A stretch of 64,000 nucleotides of DNA from Jiangella sp. DSM 45060 (GCF_900105175.1 NZ_LT629771.1:3038001-3102000); one strand, 5' to 3'. Positions 8,076 to 16,683 are shown, counted from the stretch's first letter. The notes: generated by a model from the letters alone, not told the origin. Translations and numbers: made by a program.

Positions 8076-8815
8076 AGGTCGAGCAGGCCGGGCTGGGCGG
8101 GGACCGCCTCGGCCAGCAGCCCGGCGTGGTTGTTGCGGACGTTGCCGACCTCGGGCCCGACCGGCCGGGCCGTCAACGCCGCTCCGGCCCGGGCGGCCGC
8201 CGAGCGGGCGAGGTCGAGCAGCGCGGCCGCCTCCTCGTTGCGCCGGTCCAGCCAGTCAGGGATCTCCTCCGCCGTCAACAGCACCGGCATGCGGTCGTGG
8301 ATGTGCGCCAGCCCCGGCACCGGCGTCGTGGTGAGGACGCTGGCCGACAGCACCCAGCGGTCCGGGTGGTCGTCGGGTACGGACGGGTCGCGCCACCACT
8401 CGAACACGCCGGCCATCGCGAGCGGCCCGTCGTCGCCGTGGATGAAGTAGGGCTGCTTCGCGCGGCCGGGCCCCCGCCGCCACTCGTAGTAGCCGCGGGC
8501 CGGGAGGACGCATCTCCGCCTGGCGATGGGGCCGCGGAAGGCCGGCTTCTGCGCGACGGTCTCGATGCGCGCGTTGATCATCGGCGGGCCGCCGGCGGGG
8601 TCCTTGGCCCACGACGGGATCAGCCCCCAGCGCGCCGCGTGCAGCTGCCGGGTGCGCTCCGGCGGCTCGTCGGTGCGTTCCAGCACGACGGGGACGCGGT
8701 CGGTGGGCGCGACGTTGTACGACGCCATCAGCTCGAGCACCGCGCCCGACGCGATGGCGTCGAACTCGGCCGCGAGATCGTCGGCCGACGCGTCAGCTAC
8801 GTACCGTCCGCACAC
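8072..8815 (-). CDS. SRAP-domain protein (YedK/HMCES family)
   Basis: Starting at the GTG at 8815, the 247-residue product begins Met-Cys-Gly-Arg, exposing the catalytic Cys2 that forms thiazolidine crosslinks with abasic sites. The other conserved residues are present: N34 in YNVAPT, WGLIPSWAKD (64-73), NAR (82-84), E112 in GYYEW and H174 in HDRMP. This is a complete SRAP domain of usual length that shields abasic sites in single-stranded DNA. The 3' end overlaps the convergent AlkX-like gene by four bases, so two DNA-repair genes lie end to end. A GAGAAT hexamer six bases upstream may give a leaderless message. Confidence 0.92.
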   Translation of the reverse strand: MCGRYVADASADDLAAEFDAIASGAVLELMASYNVAPTDRVPVVLERTDEPPERTRQLHAARWGLIPSWAKDPAGGPPMINARIETVAQKPAFRGPIARRRCVLPARGYYEWRRGPGRAKQPYFIHGDDGPLAMAGVFEWWRDPSVPDDHPDRWVLSASVLTTTPVPGLAHIHDRMPVLLTAEEIPDWLDRRNEEAAALLDLARSAAARAGAALTARPVGPEVGNVRNNHAGLLAEAVPAQPGLLDL

Positions 8816-9040
8816 GCCCCGATTCTCTCCCACCGTTCCCACCGCACCAGCAGCGGCACCGCGATGAAGATGGACGAGTAGGTGCCGGCGAGGATGCCGC
8901 CGAACAGCGCCAGCGCGAGGTCCTCCAGCGTCTGCGCCCCGACGGTGATGGCGAGGTCTTGCAGCAGCGCGGCGAACGCGGCCAGCGCTACGACCGCCTT
9001 GCGGGTGACGTCGTGGCCCCAGCTCGGCCGGATGACGTCG
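8797..9040 (-). pseudogene. SecF remnant with internal deletion
   Basis: The minus-strand frame ending at 8797 encodes ...LLQDLAITVG joined to TLEDLALALFGGILAGTYSS and IFIAVPLLVRW. The second part matches the last helices of the protein-export subunit SecF (consensus TLKDLALALFVGI.GTYSSIFIA). The first part resembles the earlier HDLLITLG segment of SecF that should lie ~80-100 residues upstream. The frame therefore looks like a SecF fragment with its middle deleted and no proper start. It overlaps the SRAP start codon by 19 bases. It is judged to be decay, not an expressed gene. Confidence 0.55.
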
Positions 9041-9075
9041 GTGGTGACGTCGTCGTCGCACGCGACGGTGTCAGC

Positions 9076-9231
9076 GGCGGCCGCGGGATCGGTCCCGGGC
9101 TGGCGATCGTGGCCCAGCACGTGCGCTGGCACGGCGGCGCCGTCACCGTCGTCGACCGCCCCGGCGGCGGCGCCCACTTCGCCGTCGGCCTCCCCGTCGC
9201 CCGCTCGTCGTCCGTGGGCTGGCGACGGTGA
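9076..9231 (+). pseudogene. Histidine-kinase C-terminal remnant (HATPase G2 box region)
   Basis: The plus-strand frame reads GRGIGPGLAIVAQHVRWHGG, then AVTVVDRPGGGAHFAVGLPV, and stops at 9231. This is the familiar C-terminal end of sensor histidine kinases (GxGLGLAIV..VV..HGG.V.V...PGGGA.F.V.LP). No upstream N- or G1-box or phosphoacceptor histidine was found in any frame, so only the last ~50 codons survive. It lies on the strand opposite the SecF remnant. Confidence 0.6.
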
Positions 9232-9257
9232 GCTGGTGACGCCGCCGTGGCGCCGTG

Positions 9258-9310
9258 GTAGATAGACCCCTCCCGGCCCGGGTGGGGCCCACCCTACGGG
9301 CGGGCACCGA
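9258..9310 (-). repeat. Dispersed palindromic repeat, copy A
   Basis: On the minus strand this begins with a 24-base block (9310 to 9287) that is identical to bases 37162-37185 on the plus strand, where the second copy lies inside an ABC transporter gene. The flanks also resemble each other (GGGAGGGGTCTATCTACC here). The core GGTGCCCGCCCGTAGGG can pair with the following GTGGGC bases as a short hairpin. Confidence 0.6.
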
Positions 9311-9340
9311 CAACGTCGCGTCGCTCGCCAACGTCGCTCC

Positions 9341-9400
9341 GCCCGGCCACACCCGGCCCGGCCACACCCGGCCCGGCAACACCCGGCCCGGCCACACCCC
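9341..9400. repeat. Four tandem copies of a 15-bp unit
   Basis: Unit GCCCGGCCACACCCG at 9341-9355 and 9356-9370, a copy with one change (CAACACC) at 9371-9385, and a copy ending in C at 9386-9400. Because the unit is a multiple of three it is open in all frames, but no gene context supports coding. Confidence 0.85.
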
Positions 9401-9478
9401 GCCGGACATGCGCCCACGCACCACACGCACGGCGCAACGCGGCGGGCCGAGGCCGGGCTGAGGTCGTTTCGGCACCCG

Positions 9479-9778
9479 TCAGGGCGCGGTGGTGCCTTCC
9501 TCGGCCGAGACCAGTTCGGCGATGGCGCCGAAGAACGCCGCGATCCCCGGCAGGTTGGCGCCCTTCGCCCGCGAGGCGGCGAAGTCCTCCGCCGACCGCC
9601 ACGTCACGATGTCGAGCCACTCGTCGTCGGGCAGCCGCACCAGCACGGCGTCGATGAAGCCGTCGCGGTCGGCGCGGAAGTCGGCCAGCATTCCCGGCCG
9701 GGCCGCGAGCAGCGCATTGACGTTCTCGGGCAGCACTCGGAACCGGGTCAGCTCCACGGTCTCGGCAGTCACGCTCAT
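9479..9778 (-). CDS. Antibiotic biosynthesis monooxygenase (ABM)-like domain protein
   Basis: The 99-residue single-domain protein starts at the ATG at 9778, sharing one base with the GH51 stop (TGATG). The pattern VELTRFRVLPENVNALLAAR ... FIDAVLVRLPDDEWLDIVTW ... FAASRAKGANLPGIAAFF fits the ferredoxin-like dimeric alpha/beta-barrel fold of the ABM/DUF family, in which residues after W form the second half of the sheet. Such proteins range from quinol or heme monooxygenases to non-enzymatic subunits, so function cannot be fixed. It is the last gene of the arabinan operon by position, perhaps only by translational coupling. Confidence 0.7.
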   Translation of the reverse strand: MSVTAETVELTRFRVLPENVNALLAARPGMLADFRADRDGFIDAVLVRLPDDEWLDIVTWRSAEDFAASRAKGANLPGIAAFFGAIAELVSAEEGTTAP

Positions 9779-11289
9779 CAGCCTAGTGAGATCGCCGTCC
9801 ACGAGACCGGCGGGAGCTCCAGCCGCAGGGTCCCGCCGTCCAGCACCGCCGACGGCGTCGGGCGCAGGCCGACGCGCGTCGGGTGGTCGAGGGTGTTGCG
9901 GGCGTGGACGTCGTCGTCCCAGAGGGTGAGGGCTTCGAGGACCCTCGACGCGCCGAGGCCGCGGACGTCGACCGACACCGTCGCGGGCGAGTCGACCGAG
10001 CGGTTCACGAGGAACACCGCCGCCGACCCCGCGGCGGCGTCGTGCGTCGCGACCGCGTCCACCACCGGCACCTCCCCCAGAGCCGCCGTCGAGTACACGG
10101 GCGACGTCACATCGACAGCGAGCGTGACGCCGCGGGCCAGACGCGAGGTCGTCGCGAACGGGAAGAACGTGGTCTGGCGCCAGCTCGGGCCGCCCGGCTC
10201 GGTCATGATCGGCGCGATGACGTTGACCAGCTGCGCCAGGCTGGCCGCCGTCACCCGGTCGGCGTGGCGCAGCAGCGACATCAGCAGCCCGCCCACCACG
10301 ACGGCGTCGGCGACGGTGTAGGAGTCCTCCAGGATCCGCGGCGCCACCGGCCACACCTGCGGGTCGGTCACCTTGTCCTCGTCGTGGTAGCGGTCGACGT
10401 ACCAGACGTTCCACTCGTCGAAGGAGATGTCGACGCGGCGCCGGCCCGGGCGCAGCGCACGGACGTGGTCGATGGTGGCGACGACGGACTCGATGAAGCG
10501 GTCCATGTCGACCGGCGACGCGAGGAAGCCGGGCAGGTCACCGGGGGTCTCGTGGTAGTAGGCGTGGCAGGAGAGGTAGTCGATCTCGTCGTACGTGTGC
10601 TCCAGCACCGTCCGCTCCCACGCCCCGAACGTCGGCATCTGCCGGTTCGAGCTGCCGCACGCGATCAACTTCACGCCGGGGTCGAGCTGGCGCATCGCGC
10701 GGGCGGTCTGTGCGGCCAGCTTGCCGTAGTCGTCGGCGCTGCGGTGGCCCAGCTGCCACGGCCCGTCCATCTCGTTGCCCAGGCACCAGAGCACGACGCC
10801 ATGGGGGTCGGGCGTGCCGTTGGCGACGCGCAGATCGGCGAGCGTCGATCCGGACCGGACGTTCGCGTACTCCAGCAGGTCCAGCGCCTCCTGCACACCA
10901 CGTGTCCCGAGGTTGACGGCGAGCATCAGCTCGGTGCCGGCCTTCGCCGACCAGCGAGCGAACTCATCCAGCCCGATCTCGTTCGTCTCCAGCGAGTGCC
11001 AGGCCAGGTCCAGCCGCCGTGGACGCGCAGAACGCGGCCCGACGCCGTCCTCCCAGCGGTAGCCGGAGACGAAGTTGCCGCCCGGATAGCGGACGGTCGA
11101 CACCCCCAGCTCCCGGACCAGCTCGATGACGTCCTTGCGGAACCCGTCCTCGTCGGCCGTCGCGTGGTCCGGCTCGTAGATGCCGTCGTACACCGCGCGG
11201 CCCAGGTGCTCGACGAACGAGCCGAACAGGCGCCGGTCGATGGGCCCGACGACGAACGACGGATCGACGGTCAGCGATGCGTGCGGCAC
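9778..11289 (-). CDS. Alpha-L-arabinofuranosidase, GH51
   Basis: The 503-residue cytosolic enzyme has the GH51 signature: GGNFVSGYRWEDGVG (~70-85), GNEMDGPWQLGH with the acid/base glutamate near residue 171, and the nucleophile glutamate in DEWNVWY near 291. The C-terminal beta-sandwich with LPPVSWTAI is also present. It removes terminal alpha-L-arabinofuranosyl residues from imported arabino-oligosaccharides. No signal peptide is present, consistent with action after uptake by the adjacent ABC importer. The start is one base after the GH1 stop. Family and reaction are well supported; the exact linkage preference is not. Confidence 0.93.
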   Translation of the reverse strand: MPHASLTVDPSFVVGPIDRRLFGSFVEHLGRAVYDGIYEPDHATADEDGFRKDVIELVRELGVSTVRYPGGNFVSGYRWEDGVGPRSARPRRLDLAWHSLETNEIGLDEFARWSAKAGTELMLAVNLGTRGVQEALDLLEYANVRSGSTLADLRVANGTPDPHGVVLWCLGNEMDGPWQLGHRSADDYGKLAAQTARAMRQLDPGVKLIACGSSNRQMPTFGAWERTVLEHTYDEIDYLSCHAYYHETPGDLPGFLASPVDMDRFIESVVATIDHVRALRPGRRRVDISFDEWNVWYVDRYHDEDKVTDPQVWPVAPRILEDSYTVADAVVVGGLLMSLLRHADRVTAASLAQLVNVIAPIMTEPGGPSWRQTTFFPFATTSRLARGVTLAVDVTSPVYSTAALGEVPVVDAVATHDAAAGSAAVFLVNRSVDSPATVSVDVRGLGASRVLEALTLWDDDVHARNTLDHPTRVGLRPTPSAVLDGGTLRLELPPVSWTAISLG

Positions 11290-12510
11290 TCAGCTCTCCT
11301 TGGTTGTGTTGCGGGGATCGTGGGCGTGCGTACGGAACCGGTCGACGAGCGGGGTGGGGACGCGGTGCAGGACACCGTCGCGCTCGGACAGCTCCCAGAG
11401 GCCCATCGTCAGCCGGTGCGACTCGCGCGGGGCGGTGGAGTGCCGGTACGTCCACTCGTACATGTCGAACACCGGCCACCAGGTGTAGGCGACGACGGGG
11501 ACGCCGCCGGCGCGCAGCCGGCGCACAGCCTCGACGGACGCGTCCAGCCAGGCGGCCCGCTCGGCGACGCTCGCCGTCACACAGGTCTCGGTCAGCGCGA
11601 CGGCGACGCCGTACCGCTCCCAGGCGGAGCGGAGCAGCTCCTCCAGGCCGAGAACGCCGTCGTCGCGGGTCGGGCGGGGGTCGCGGAAGCCGCCGCCGCG
11701 CGGGTCGGCCGCCGACACGATCTCGGTGGAGTGCCGCGGGTAGTAGTTGACGCCCATGACGTCGGGTTGGACGGCGTGCTCGGCGAACCAGGCGAGCTCC
11801 GAGTCGTCGAAGCCGTCGACCGCCCGGCCGGTCACCAGGTCCTCGACCAGGTGCACCTGCGCCCGTAGCCGCGAGATCAGCGCCGCGTCGTCGCCGTCGT
11901 AGCGCATACCGGCGTCGACGTGCACGAACACGCCGCGCTCCCCCAGCACGTCGCGCATCGCCCGCTGCGCCAGCACGAACCCGCGGGCCACCTGGCGCAC
12001 CATCGTCCGCAAGCCTGACGGACCGGACAGGTACGGCGGCCAGTACGCGTACTCGCCCGAGAACAGCGCGTGGATCATCGGCTCGTTCACCGGCGTGTAG
12101 TCGGTGACGCGGTCCGCGTACCGCTCGGCCACCCGGAACGAGTACTCCGCCACGTGCGACGGGTAGTCCGGGTGGGCGAACTGGCCCTCCAGCCAGAGCG
12201 GCGTGCCGTAGTGCAGCAGGTCGACGACCGGCCGCAGCCCCAGTTCGGCGAACCGGTCCATGACGCGGTCCAGCCACGACCAGTCCCACGCGCCCGTGTC
12301 CGGGTTGACCCGGTACCACGGCACGCCCCAGCGCAGCAGCGTCGCGCCCGCGTCAGCGGCCAGCCCGAGGTCGGACCACCAGAACTCGTAGTGCTGGGTC
12401 AGTTCGTACTCGTCGATGGGCCGCTCCCCCGGCCGCTGCTGCGGCACGAAGGTGTCCTCGACGCCCAGGGCGAAGTGCAGCGCCCCGTCCGTGTGCCAGG
12501 AGCCGGTCAT
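11290..12510 (-). CDS. Glycoside hydrolase family 1-like protein (beta-glycosidase)
   Basis: Starting at the ATG at 12510 (ATGA overlap with the permease stop), the 406-residue protein has a (beta/alpha)8 GH1-like layout: WGVPWYRVNP near 60, the acid/base motif YTPVNEPMI near 140, MGVNYYPRH near 250 and a nucleophile glutamate in LTETCV near 306. At ~400 residues it is shorter than most GH1 enzymes (~450). No signal peptide is present, so it acts on imported oligosaccharides. Likely activities include beta-glucosidase, beta-galactosidase or beta-xylosidase. The arabinan/arabinoxylan context points to side-chain or backbone trimming, but this is inference. Confidence 0.85.
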   Translation of the reverse strand: MTGSWHTDGALHFALGVEDTFVPQQRPGERPIDEYELTQHYEFWWSDLGLAADAGATLLRWGVPWYRVNPDTGAWDWSWLDRVMDRFAELGLRPVVDLLHYGTPLWLEGQFAHPDYPSHVAEYSFRVAERYADRVTDYTPVNEPMIHALFSGEYAYWPPYLSGPSGLRTMVRQVARGFVLAQRAMRDVLGERGVFVHVDAGMRYDGDDAALISRLRAQVHLVEDLVTGRAVDGFDDSELAWFAEHAVQPDVMGVNYYPRHSTEIVSAADPRGGGFRDPRPTRDDGVLGLEELLRSAWERYGVAVALTETCVTASVAERAAWLDASVEAVRRLRAGGVPVVAYTWWPVFDMYEWTYRHSTAPRESHRLTMGLWELSERDGVLHRVPTPLVDRFRTHAHDPRNTTKES

Positions 12511-13334
12511 TTGATCCCCGTCGTCGCGATGCTCTCGATGAACCGCCGCTGCACCAGCAGGAACGCGATCACCAGCGGCAGGATCGCCACCAGCGCGCCG
12601 GCCATCATGACGCCGTACGGGACGATGCCGCCCGGCCCGGTCAGCAGCGTCAGCCCGGACGTGATCGTGCCCATCTCGCGCTCGGTCGTGAAGATCAGCG
12701 GCCACAGCAGGTCGTTCCAGTTGTTGACGAAGGTGAAGATCGCCAGCGTCAGCAGCGCCGGGACGGCGTTCGGTAGCACGACGCTGCGGAAGATCCGCAG
12801 CTCAGACGCACCGTCGATGCGGGCGGCGTTGTCGAGGTCGCGCGGCAGCGCCAGGAAGAACTGCCGCAGGAAGAAGATGCCGAACGCGTCGGCGGCTCGC
12901 GGCGCGATCAGCCCGGCGTACGTGTTCACCCAGCCGAGGTCGCTGACCAGCTGGTACACCGGCACCAGCGTGGCCTGGAACGGGATCATCAGGGTGGCGA
13001 TGATCGCGATCAGCAGCGTCCGGCGCCCGGTGAAGTCGATCCGCGCCAGCGCGTATGCCGCGAGCGAGTCGAAGACCAGCGCGAACGCCGTCACGCCGCC
13101 GGCGAACACGAAGCTGTTCAGCACCAGCCGCGCGAACGGCAGCTCGTCGACGATGCGGCGCAGGTTGTCCAGCGTCCAGTCCTGCGGCAGCAGGGTGGGT
13201 GGGTACGCGTTCACCTCGGACACCGGCTTGAACGCCGTCAGCACGATGATGGCCAGCGGCAGCAGCACGGCGGCGGTGACGGCGAGCATGGCCACCGTGC
13301 CGAGGAGCGTGCTCGGCCGCAGACGGGCGATCAC
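12507..13334 (-). CDS. Carbohydrate ABC transporter permease (MalG-type)
   Basis: The 275-residue inner-membrane protein has six predicted helices and the EAA-type cytoplasmic loop NAARIDGASELRIFRSVVLP that docks on an ATPase, with the typical MalG C-terminus VQRRFIESIATTGIK. It starts at the GTG at 13334, overlapping the upstream permease stop as GTGA. With the other permease and the lipoprotein it forms a CUT1-type sugar importer. No ATPase gene is in the cluster, as is usual for Streptomyces-type sugar systems that share an MsiK-like ATPase. Confidence 0.93.
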   Translation of the reverse strand: MIARLRPSTLLGTVAMLAVTAAVLLPLAIIVLTAFKPVSEVNAYPPTLLPQDWTLDNLRRIVDELPFARLVLNSFVFAGGVTAFALVFDSLAAYALARIDFTGRRTLLIAIIATLMIPFQATLVPVYQLVSDLGWVNTYAGLIAPRAADAFGIFFLRQFFLALPRDLDNAARIDGASELRIFRSVVLPNAVPALLTLAIFTFVNNWNDLLWPLIFTTEREMGTITSGLTLLTGPGGIVPYGVMMAGALVAILPLVIAFLLVQRRFIESIATTGIK

Positions 13335-14284
13335 TGGGCGTCCTTCTCTCGGCGGCCGAAGAAGACGAACTGGACGACGCTGAGCAGCAGCGTCGCGATC
13401 AGCAGCACGTACGACAGCGCCGACGCGAAGCCGAGCTCGAGCTTGCGGAAGCCGGACTCGTAGATCTCCATGACGATGGTCTGGGTGTTGCCGTACGGCC
13501 CGCCGCCGGTCATGACGTAGATCTGGTCGAACGCCTGCAGCGCCGCGATCATCGCGAACACCAGCACGAACGCCATGGTGTTCGACAGCAGCGGCAGCGT
13601 CACGTTGGTGAAGCGACGCCACACGCCCGCGCCGTCGACCTTGGCCGCCTCGTACAGCGAGCCGGGGATGTCCTGCAGCCCGGCGAGGAAGATCACCAGG
13701 TAGAAGCCGAAGTTCTTCCACACCGCGACCAGTGCCACCGCCGGCATGGCCAGCTGCGGGTCCTCCAGGACGTTGCCCAGCTGCAGGCCCAGGCCGCTCA
13801 GCCAGTGGTTGAGCAGCCCGACCTGCGGGTCGATCAGGTAGGTCCACGCGTACGCGGCGACCGCCAGCGACACCACGAACGGGAGGAACAGCGCGGTGCG
13901 GAACAAGCCGCGGAACGGCAGCGCCGGGCTGTTCAGCACCAGCGCCAGGACCAGCGCGGCGACGACCGCCGTCGGCGTGAACAGCACCGTGTACCAGAGC
14001 GTGTTCGTGACGGCGTTCAGCAGGTCGGGGTCGGTGAACACCTGGACGTAGTTGTCGAAGCCGACCCACTCGGCCTCGCCGAAGCCGCTGGCGTCGGTGA
14101 ACGACGTGCGCAGCGCCGACACCATCGGCCAGCCGACGAAGACGGCGAGGATGAGCAGGGCCGGGCCGAGGAAGGCCAGCGCGGTCGCGGTGCGCCGGCC
14201 GCCGCGCCGGGCCCCGGGCGCCACCCGCCGCCCGCCGAGTGGCGCGGGCGGCCGGTAGCGCCGTCGTGGTGCGGTGATCGACAC
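13331..14284 (-). CDS. Carbohydrate ABC transporter permease (MalF-type)
   Basis: This 317-residue permease begins at the GTG at 14284, five bases after the lipoprotein stop. Its first ~30 residues are basic and cytosolic (RRRYRPPAPLGGRR). Six helices follow, with the EAA loop LYEAAKVDGAGVWRRFTNVT and the MalF-like pattern FDQIYVMTGGGPYGNTQT. It is the heterodimer partner of the downstream permease. The likely substrate is an arabino- or xylo-oligosaccharide, judged from the flanking hydrolases and the shared LacI site. Confidence 0.93.
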   Translation of the reverse strand: MSITAPRRRYRPPAPLGGRRVAPGARRGGRRTATALAFLGPALLILAVFVGWPMVSALRTSFTDASGFGEAEWVGFDNYVQVFTDPDLLNAVTNTLWYTVLFTPTAVVAALVLALVLNSPALPFRGLFRTALFLPFVVSLAVAAYAWTYLIDPQVGLLNHWLSGLGLQLGNVLEDPQLAMPAVALVAVWKNFGFYLVIFLAGLQDIPGSLYEAAKVDGAGVWRRFTNVTLPLLSNTMAFVLVFAMIAALQAFDQIYVMTGGGPYGNTQTIVMEIYESGFRKLELGFASALSYVLLIATLLLSVVQFVFFGRREKDAQ

Positions 14285-14289
14285 GAGAC

Positions 14290-15570
14290 CTACCCGACGG
14301 CCGATTCGATCTCGGCCTGCGCCTCGGACAGCAGCGTCGCGACATCCTCGCCGGCCATCGCCCGCTGGGTCAGCTCGTCGACGGCGGCGAGCACGTCGAC
14401 GCTGTTGACCACGCCGGGCAGCAGCGGCCGGCCGAACTCGGCCTGCTCGGTGAGCGCGGCCACCACCGGGTTCTCGGCGACGGCGTCGGCGGGGACGTCG
14501 GTACGCAGCGGCGGCCAGCCGGAGCCGAGCGACCACGTCACCGCGTTGTCCTGGTCGAGGAAGAAGCTGAAGAACCGCTCCGCCGCCTCGACGGCGTCGT
14601 CGCCGGCCTGCTCGGTGATGGCCATGGAGACGCCGATGGCGGACGCCGCCTGCGCCTCCGGCCCGGCCGGGACCGGCGCGATGCCGTAGTCGATGCCGTT
14701 CTCCTCCGAGATCGACGCCATCCACGGACCGCCGAGGTACATCGCGGCCTTGCCGCTGCTGAACAGGCCGTCGCCGGCGATGCCGTCGACGCCCGTCGGC
14801 GAGATCTTGTCGACCGCGATGGCCTGGTACCAGTACTCCAGCGTCGCGCGGTTCTCCGGCGAGTCGATGACGACCTCGGTGCCGCCGTCGACGATGTCGC
14901 CGCCGCCACCGTAGAAGAGGCTGGGCCAGACACCGTTGGCGACCGTCGCGTGGTCCGGGATCGCGGCGCCGTACTGCTCGGGCGTGCCGTCGCCGTTCTG
15001 GTCGACGGTGAGCGCCTTGGCGGTCTCGACCCAGTCGTCCCAGGTGGCCGGCGGCTCGGTGATGCCGGCGGCGGCGAACAACCCCTTGTTGTAGAACATC
15101 GCCAGCGGGACGAACCCGGTCGGCACGCCGTAGCGGGTGCCTTCGACGGTGACCATGTCGACGGCGCCGGCGTTCAGCTCGGCGGTGTTGCTCTCGGGGT
15201 CGTCGTAGAAGTCGTCCAGCTCGACGAACGCGCCGCGGTCGGCGTACACCGGCAGCCGCTCGGCCGGCATCGCCACGATGTCCGGGCCGTTGCCGGCCGA
15301 CAGCGCCGGCAGCAGCGTGTCGTCGATGACGTCCCACGGGTTGATCTCGGTGCTGATCACGATCTCGTCCTGCGAAGCGTTGAAGTCGTCCACGAGCTGC
15401 TCGAGCACGTCGCCGTCGGCCTCGGTGTACCCGTGCCAGAAGGTGAGCTCGATGGGGCCGCCGGCGGAGTCGCCGCTCGAGTCGTCGTCGCTACCACAGG
15501 CCGTCAGCCCGACGGCGAGCGCGAGGACGAGGCCCAAAGGAAGAACACGGGTGAGGCGGTTGCGTGTCAT
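14290..15570 (-). CDS. Sugar ABC transporter substrate-binding lipoprotein
   Basis: The 426-residue extracellular solute-binding protein has a hydrophobic signal and lipobox VGLTAC with the lipid-modified Cys at residue 25. The mature N-terminus (GPIELTFWHGYTEADGDVLEQ) is typical of CUT1 sugar-binding proteins. The ATG at 15570 is preceded by GGAGAAG at good spacing and is preferred over the in-frame ATG at 15582. It heads the importer / GH1 / GH51 / ABM operon, and a perfect palindrome (15618-15633) lies upstream in its promoter region. Confidence 0.93.
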   Translation of the reverse strand: MTRNRLTRVLPLGLVLALAVGLTACGSDDDSSGDSAGGPIELTFWHGYTEADGDVLEQLVDDFNASQDEIVISTEINPWDVIDDTLLPALSAGNGPDIVAMPAERLPVYADRGAFVELDDFYDDPESNTAELNAGAVDMVTVEGTRYGVPTGFVPLAMFYNKGLFAAAGITEPPATWDDWVETAKALTVDQNGDGTPEQYGAAIPDHATVANGVWPSLFYGGGGDIVDGGTEVVIDSPENRATLEYWYQAIAVDKISPTGVDGIAGDGLFSSGKAAMYLGGPWMASISEENGIDYGIAPVPAGPEAQAASAIGVSMAITEQAGDDAVEAAERFFSFFLDQDNAVTWSLGSGWPPLRTDVPADAVAENPVVAALTEQAEFGRPLLPGVVNSVDVLAAVDELTQRAMAGEDVATLLSEAQAEIESAVG

Positions 15571-15596
15571 GGCCTTCTCCACGGTGAGACGATGCT

Positions 15597-15612
15597 GATC
15601 ATCTAAATGATC
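15597..15612. promoter_or_regulatory. Short inverted repeat GATCAT-N4-ATGATC
   Basis: The arms GATCAT and ATGATC flank CTAA, between the LacI-type operator and the lipoprotein start. It may be a second regulatory site or part of the 5' leader; no partner copy was seen elsewhere. Confidence 0.35.
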
Positions 15613-15617
15613 TTGGC

Positions 15618-15633
15618 CTTACAACGTTGTAAG
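15618..15633. promoter_or_regulatory. LacI-family operator (perfect 16-bp palindrome)
   Basis: CTTACAACGTTGTAAG is a perfect palindrome with the central CG typical of LacI-family operators. It sits ~48 bp upstream of the lipoprotein start and just past the end of the LacI gene. Two near-identical copies lie in front of the GH93-like gene (16747 and 16773), so one repressor probably controls both units. Confidence 0.85.
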
Positions 15634-15672
15634 AGTCAGCATGGGGAACGCGCCAGGAGATGTCAAGCCGAC

Positions 15673-16683
15673 TCAGCCCGGCTGGGTGGACTCGCGCTCG
15701 ACGATGCGGTAGCCCGAACGGAGCTCCCGGCGCGGCTCGCCGGATCCCTTCTCGATGCGGTCGAGCAGCACCTCGACGGCGAGCCGGGCGATCTCGCGCC
15801 GGCCGGGGTCGACGGTGCTGAGGCTGGGCAGCGAGTACTTGCCCTCGTCGACGTCGTCGAAGCCGATGATGGCGACGTCGGCCGGCACCCGGATGCCCTG
15901 CTCCTGCATGACCCGCAGCGCGCCCAGCGCCAGCTCGTCGTTGAGCGCGAACACCGCGTCGAACTCGACGCCGCGCTCGAGCAGCGCCCGCATGGCCTCG
16001 GCGCCGTTGATGCGGTGCCACGGCCCGGCGTCGACGACCAGCGCGTCGTCGTAGGCGACGCCGCGCACGTCGAGCGCGGCCCGGTAGCCGCGCAGCCGCA
16101 GCCCGGCCGACCCGATGACCTCGCCCTCGTGCGCGCCGATGACGGCGATGCGCCGCCGGCCGAGGCCGAGCAGGTGGTCGGTGGCGGCGCGCGCGGCGTC
16201 GACGTTCTCCATGGTGACGTGGTCGACCGGGCCGTCGAAGATGCGCTCGCCCAGCAGCACCAGCGGGAAGTCGACGGCGAGCAGCCCGCCGTCGTCGTTG
16301 CCCAGGCCGAGCGGGCTGAACAGCAGGCCGTCGGTGAGCTGGCGCCGCGACCCGGACAGCACGTCCAGCTCGCGGCGGCGGTCGCCGCCGGTCTGCTCGA
16401 TGACGACGACGACGTCGCGCTGCTCGGCCGCGGTGATGACCTCGTCGGCGAGCTGGGCGAAGTACGCGAGGCTCAGCTCCGGCACGGCCAGCCCGATGGC
16501 GCCGGTACGGCCCGACCGCAGGCTGCGCGCCTGGCGGTTCGGCCGATACCCCAGCTCGTCGATGGCCGCCTGCACCTTGGCGCGGGTGGTGTCGGAGACG
16601 TACGGATGGTCGTTGACGACGTTCGACACGGTCTTGAACGACACACCCGCCAGCCGGGCGACATCACGCAGCGTCGCTGTCAT
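15673..16683 (-). CDS. LacI-family transcriptional repressor
   Basis: The 336-residue repressor has an N-terminal helix-turn-helix (LRDVARLAGVSFKTVSNVVN, residues 5-24), the hinge helix RPNRQARSLRSG and a periplasmic-binding-protein-like effector domain (GAIGLAVPELS ... IIGFDDVDEGKYSLPSLSTV). It lies between the importer operon and the divergent GH93-like gene. Three copies of an ACAACGTTGT-core palindrome flank it, which strongly suggests that it represses both units until an arabinan-derived sugar binds. It is read in the same direction as the importer operon and its own promoter shares the double-operator region, so it may be autoregulated. Confidence 0.93.
   Translation of the reverse strand: MTATLRDVARLAGVSFKTVSNVVNDHPYVSDTTRAKVQAAIDELGYRPNRQARSLRSGRTGAIGLAVPELSLAYFAQLADEVITAAEQRDVVVVIEQTGGDRRRELDVLSGSRRQLTDGLLFSPLGLGNDDGGLLAVDFPLVLLGERIFDGPVDHVTMENVDAARAATDHLLGLGRRRIAVIGAHEGEVIGSAGLRLRGYRAALDVRGVAYDDALVVDAGPWHRINGAEAMRALLERGVEFDAVFALNDELALGALRVMQEQGIRVPADVAIIGFDDVDEGKYSLPSLSTVDPGRREIARLAVEVLLDRIEKGSGEPRRELRSGYRIVERESTQPG

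Larger units (their letters stand above)
9241..9478. other. Non-coding region with palindromic and tandem repeats
   Basis: No credible gene is seen between the kinase remnant and the ABM-domain gene. The stretch holds one copy of a dispersed palindromic repeat (9258-9310) and four tandem 15-bp units (9341-9400). Together with the two remnants to its left, it looks like a decayed or recombination-prone junction. Confidence 0.6.

Noticed and set aside
9341-9400. CRISPR array
   Set aside because: The 15-bp units are directly abutting with no spacers, and no cas genes are seen.
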